Of a stretch of DNA of 50,016 nt, positions 49,649 to 50,016 are shown piece by piece (the stretch's first letter is position 1; the number at the start of each line of letters is the position of its first letter). The position numbers and the translations under genes are program-made. Source of the stretch: Candidatus Bathyarchaeota archaeon (GTDB lineage Archaea; Thermoproteota; Bathyarchaeia; Bathyarchaeales; Bathycorpusculaceae); NCBI GenBank assembly GCA_003164295.1, contig PLTA01000039.1, positions 1 to 50,016 on the forward strand, read 5' to 3'. The notes beneath the pieces are model-generated. The model saw only the letters and a program-made list of their open reading frames with translations. It ran no database searches and was not told where the DNA came from.

Positions 49649-49868
49649 ATATGCTAATCAAAAAATGGCGAAGGCAGTTGCTAACGCAGTTTCTCCTGAT
49701 AATTTCAAAACGCCCATTGGGCTAAATGTTAAAACGGTAAGAGAAGAAAAAAAAGTGGTAACCTTTGTTGAATGCGAAAGTAAATTCGCAACTTTCACCG
49801 CCACTATTGATGATTTACTTTTTAGTGCCTCAACCGCAGAAAAAACACTTGAAACAATTTCAAAATAA
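49626..49868 (+). CDS. pcc1: KEOPS subunit Pcc1
   Basis: The 80-residue protein starts at TTG 49626, inside the RecJ-like gene end. Layout and size fit Pcc1: a first strand (ATITLEYANQKMAKAVANAVSPDN), a second (GLNVKTVREEKKVVTFVECES) and a C-terminal helix (LLFSASTAEKTLETI). Pcc1 dimerises the KEOPS complex and contacts Kae1. With kae1 and bud32 it makes three KEOPS subunits in 4.6 kb. Cgi121 is not seen here. Confidence 0.88.
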   Translation: MEATITLEYANQKMAKAVANAVSPDNFKTPIGLNVKTVREEKKVVTFVECESKFATFTATIDDLLFSASTAEKTLETISK

Positions 49869-50016
49869 ACGACGTACAAAGAGTGACGGCTCCCTCAAAC
49901 GCAAACGTCATGAGCTTTGACTACAAAAAATGTTCTATCGCTAAGCTGTATCTGCTTTTTAGCTTAAGCTCTAAATACACCGCTGTTTATTGTAAAGTAA
50001 ATAAATAAGGAATACA
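49869..50016. other. Window end after pcc1
   Basis: These 148 bases hold no ORF I trust. TTTTTAGCTTAAGCTCTAAA near 49960 is a small inverted repeat. A promoter for the next gene may lie in the AT-rich end. Confidence 0.35.

Noticed and set aside
1..50016. CRISPR arrays, tRNA or rRNA genes, prophage or defence genes
   Set aside because: I saw no regularly spaced direct repeats, tRNA-like acceptor/T-arm patterns or rRNA blocks, and no cas, restriction or toxin-antitoxin genes.

Overview
The window is archaeal chromosome. Archaeal-type ThrRS and ProRS, FEN1, Cdc48, the proteasome, KEOPS, the TFE basal transcription factors, aNAC, aMBF1, archaeal aEF1-beta, a geranylgeranyl-reductase-type flavoprotein and Trm56 are all present. 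A protein with the TFE-beta/RPC39 iron-sulfur signature occurs together with TFE-alpha, which points to the TACK side of the archaea. The small membrane proteins and moderate A+T richness resemble Bathyarchaeia. That lineage call is inference; no rRNA gene is present to test it.

Layout: (1) 4-1674, a complete insertion sequence with 15-bp inverted ends. (2) 2016-4273, an extracytoplasmic arylsulfotransferase-like protein, a nucleoside deoxyribosyltransferase-like protein and a zinc-finger-like miniprotein. (3) 4341-8806, a minus-strand information-processing block: aMBF1, HflX, Trm56, TFE-alpha, an HD-domain protein and DUF2110. (4) 8892-14827, a PUA protein, a broken membrane protein, aNAC, a PfkB kinase, ThrRS and a branched-chain aminotransferase. 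(5) 14901-20090, a broken membrane protein, an aminotransferase, ProRS, and a decayed ABC-2 exporter with a frameshifted PadR regulator. (6) 20155-25269, small unknown proteins, a Tag-like glycosylase, acylphosphatase, RtcA, Trm5 and DUF371. (7) 25270-30110, a regulator with an S-layer-like C-terminus divergent from glmS, a broken secreted protein, and FEN1. (8) 30347-36448, a zinc ribbon, aEF1-beta, Cdc48, a winged-helix miniprotein, a geranylgeranyl-reductase-type oxidoreductase, Pth2 and TruD. (9) 36460-42824, flavodoxin, PrsW-like protease, NadM, Ogt, a proteasome beta subunit, AMMECR1, a glycosyltransferase and NadC. (10) 42838-49868, a TFE-beta/RlmE/DUF4152/SpoIIM operon, then Kae1, Bud32, RdgB, uS15, RecJ-like and Pcc1.

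The genes form a housekeeping landscape. Themes are transcription initiation (both TFE subunits, aMBF1), tRNA charging and modification (ThrRS, ProRS, Trm56, Trm5, TruD, three KEOPS subunits), protein quality control (Cdc48, proteasome beta, aNAC, Pth2), and NAD and lipid synthesis. The accessory genes between them are damaged: five are frameshifted or truncated, while the long core genes read through cleanly. I found no CRISPR array, tRNA, rRNA or defence island. The most interesting items are a proteasome beta subunit with Ala where the catalytic Thr1 should be and a Gln/Pro-rich N-terminal extension; the TFE-alpha plus TFE-beta pair; an HflX gene whose conserved N-terminus lacks a canonical start codon; an 80-codon in-frame open extension after the DUF2110 stop; and a compact foldable element at 38950-39015.
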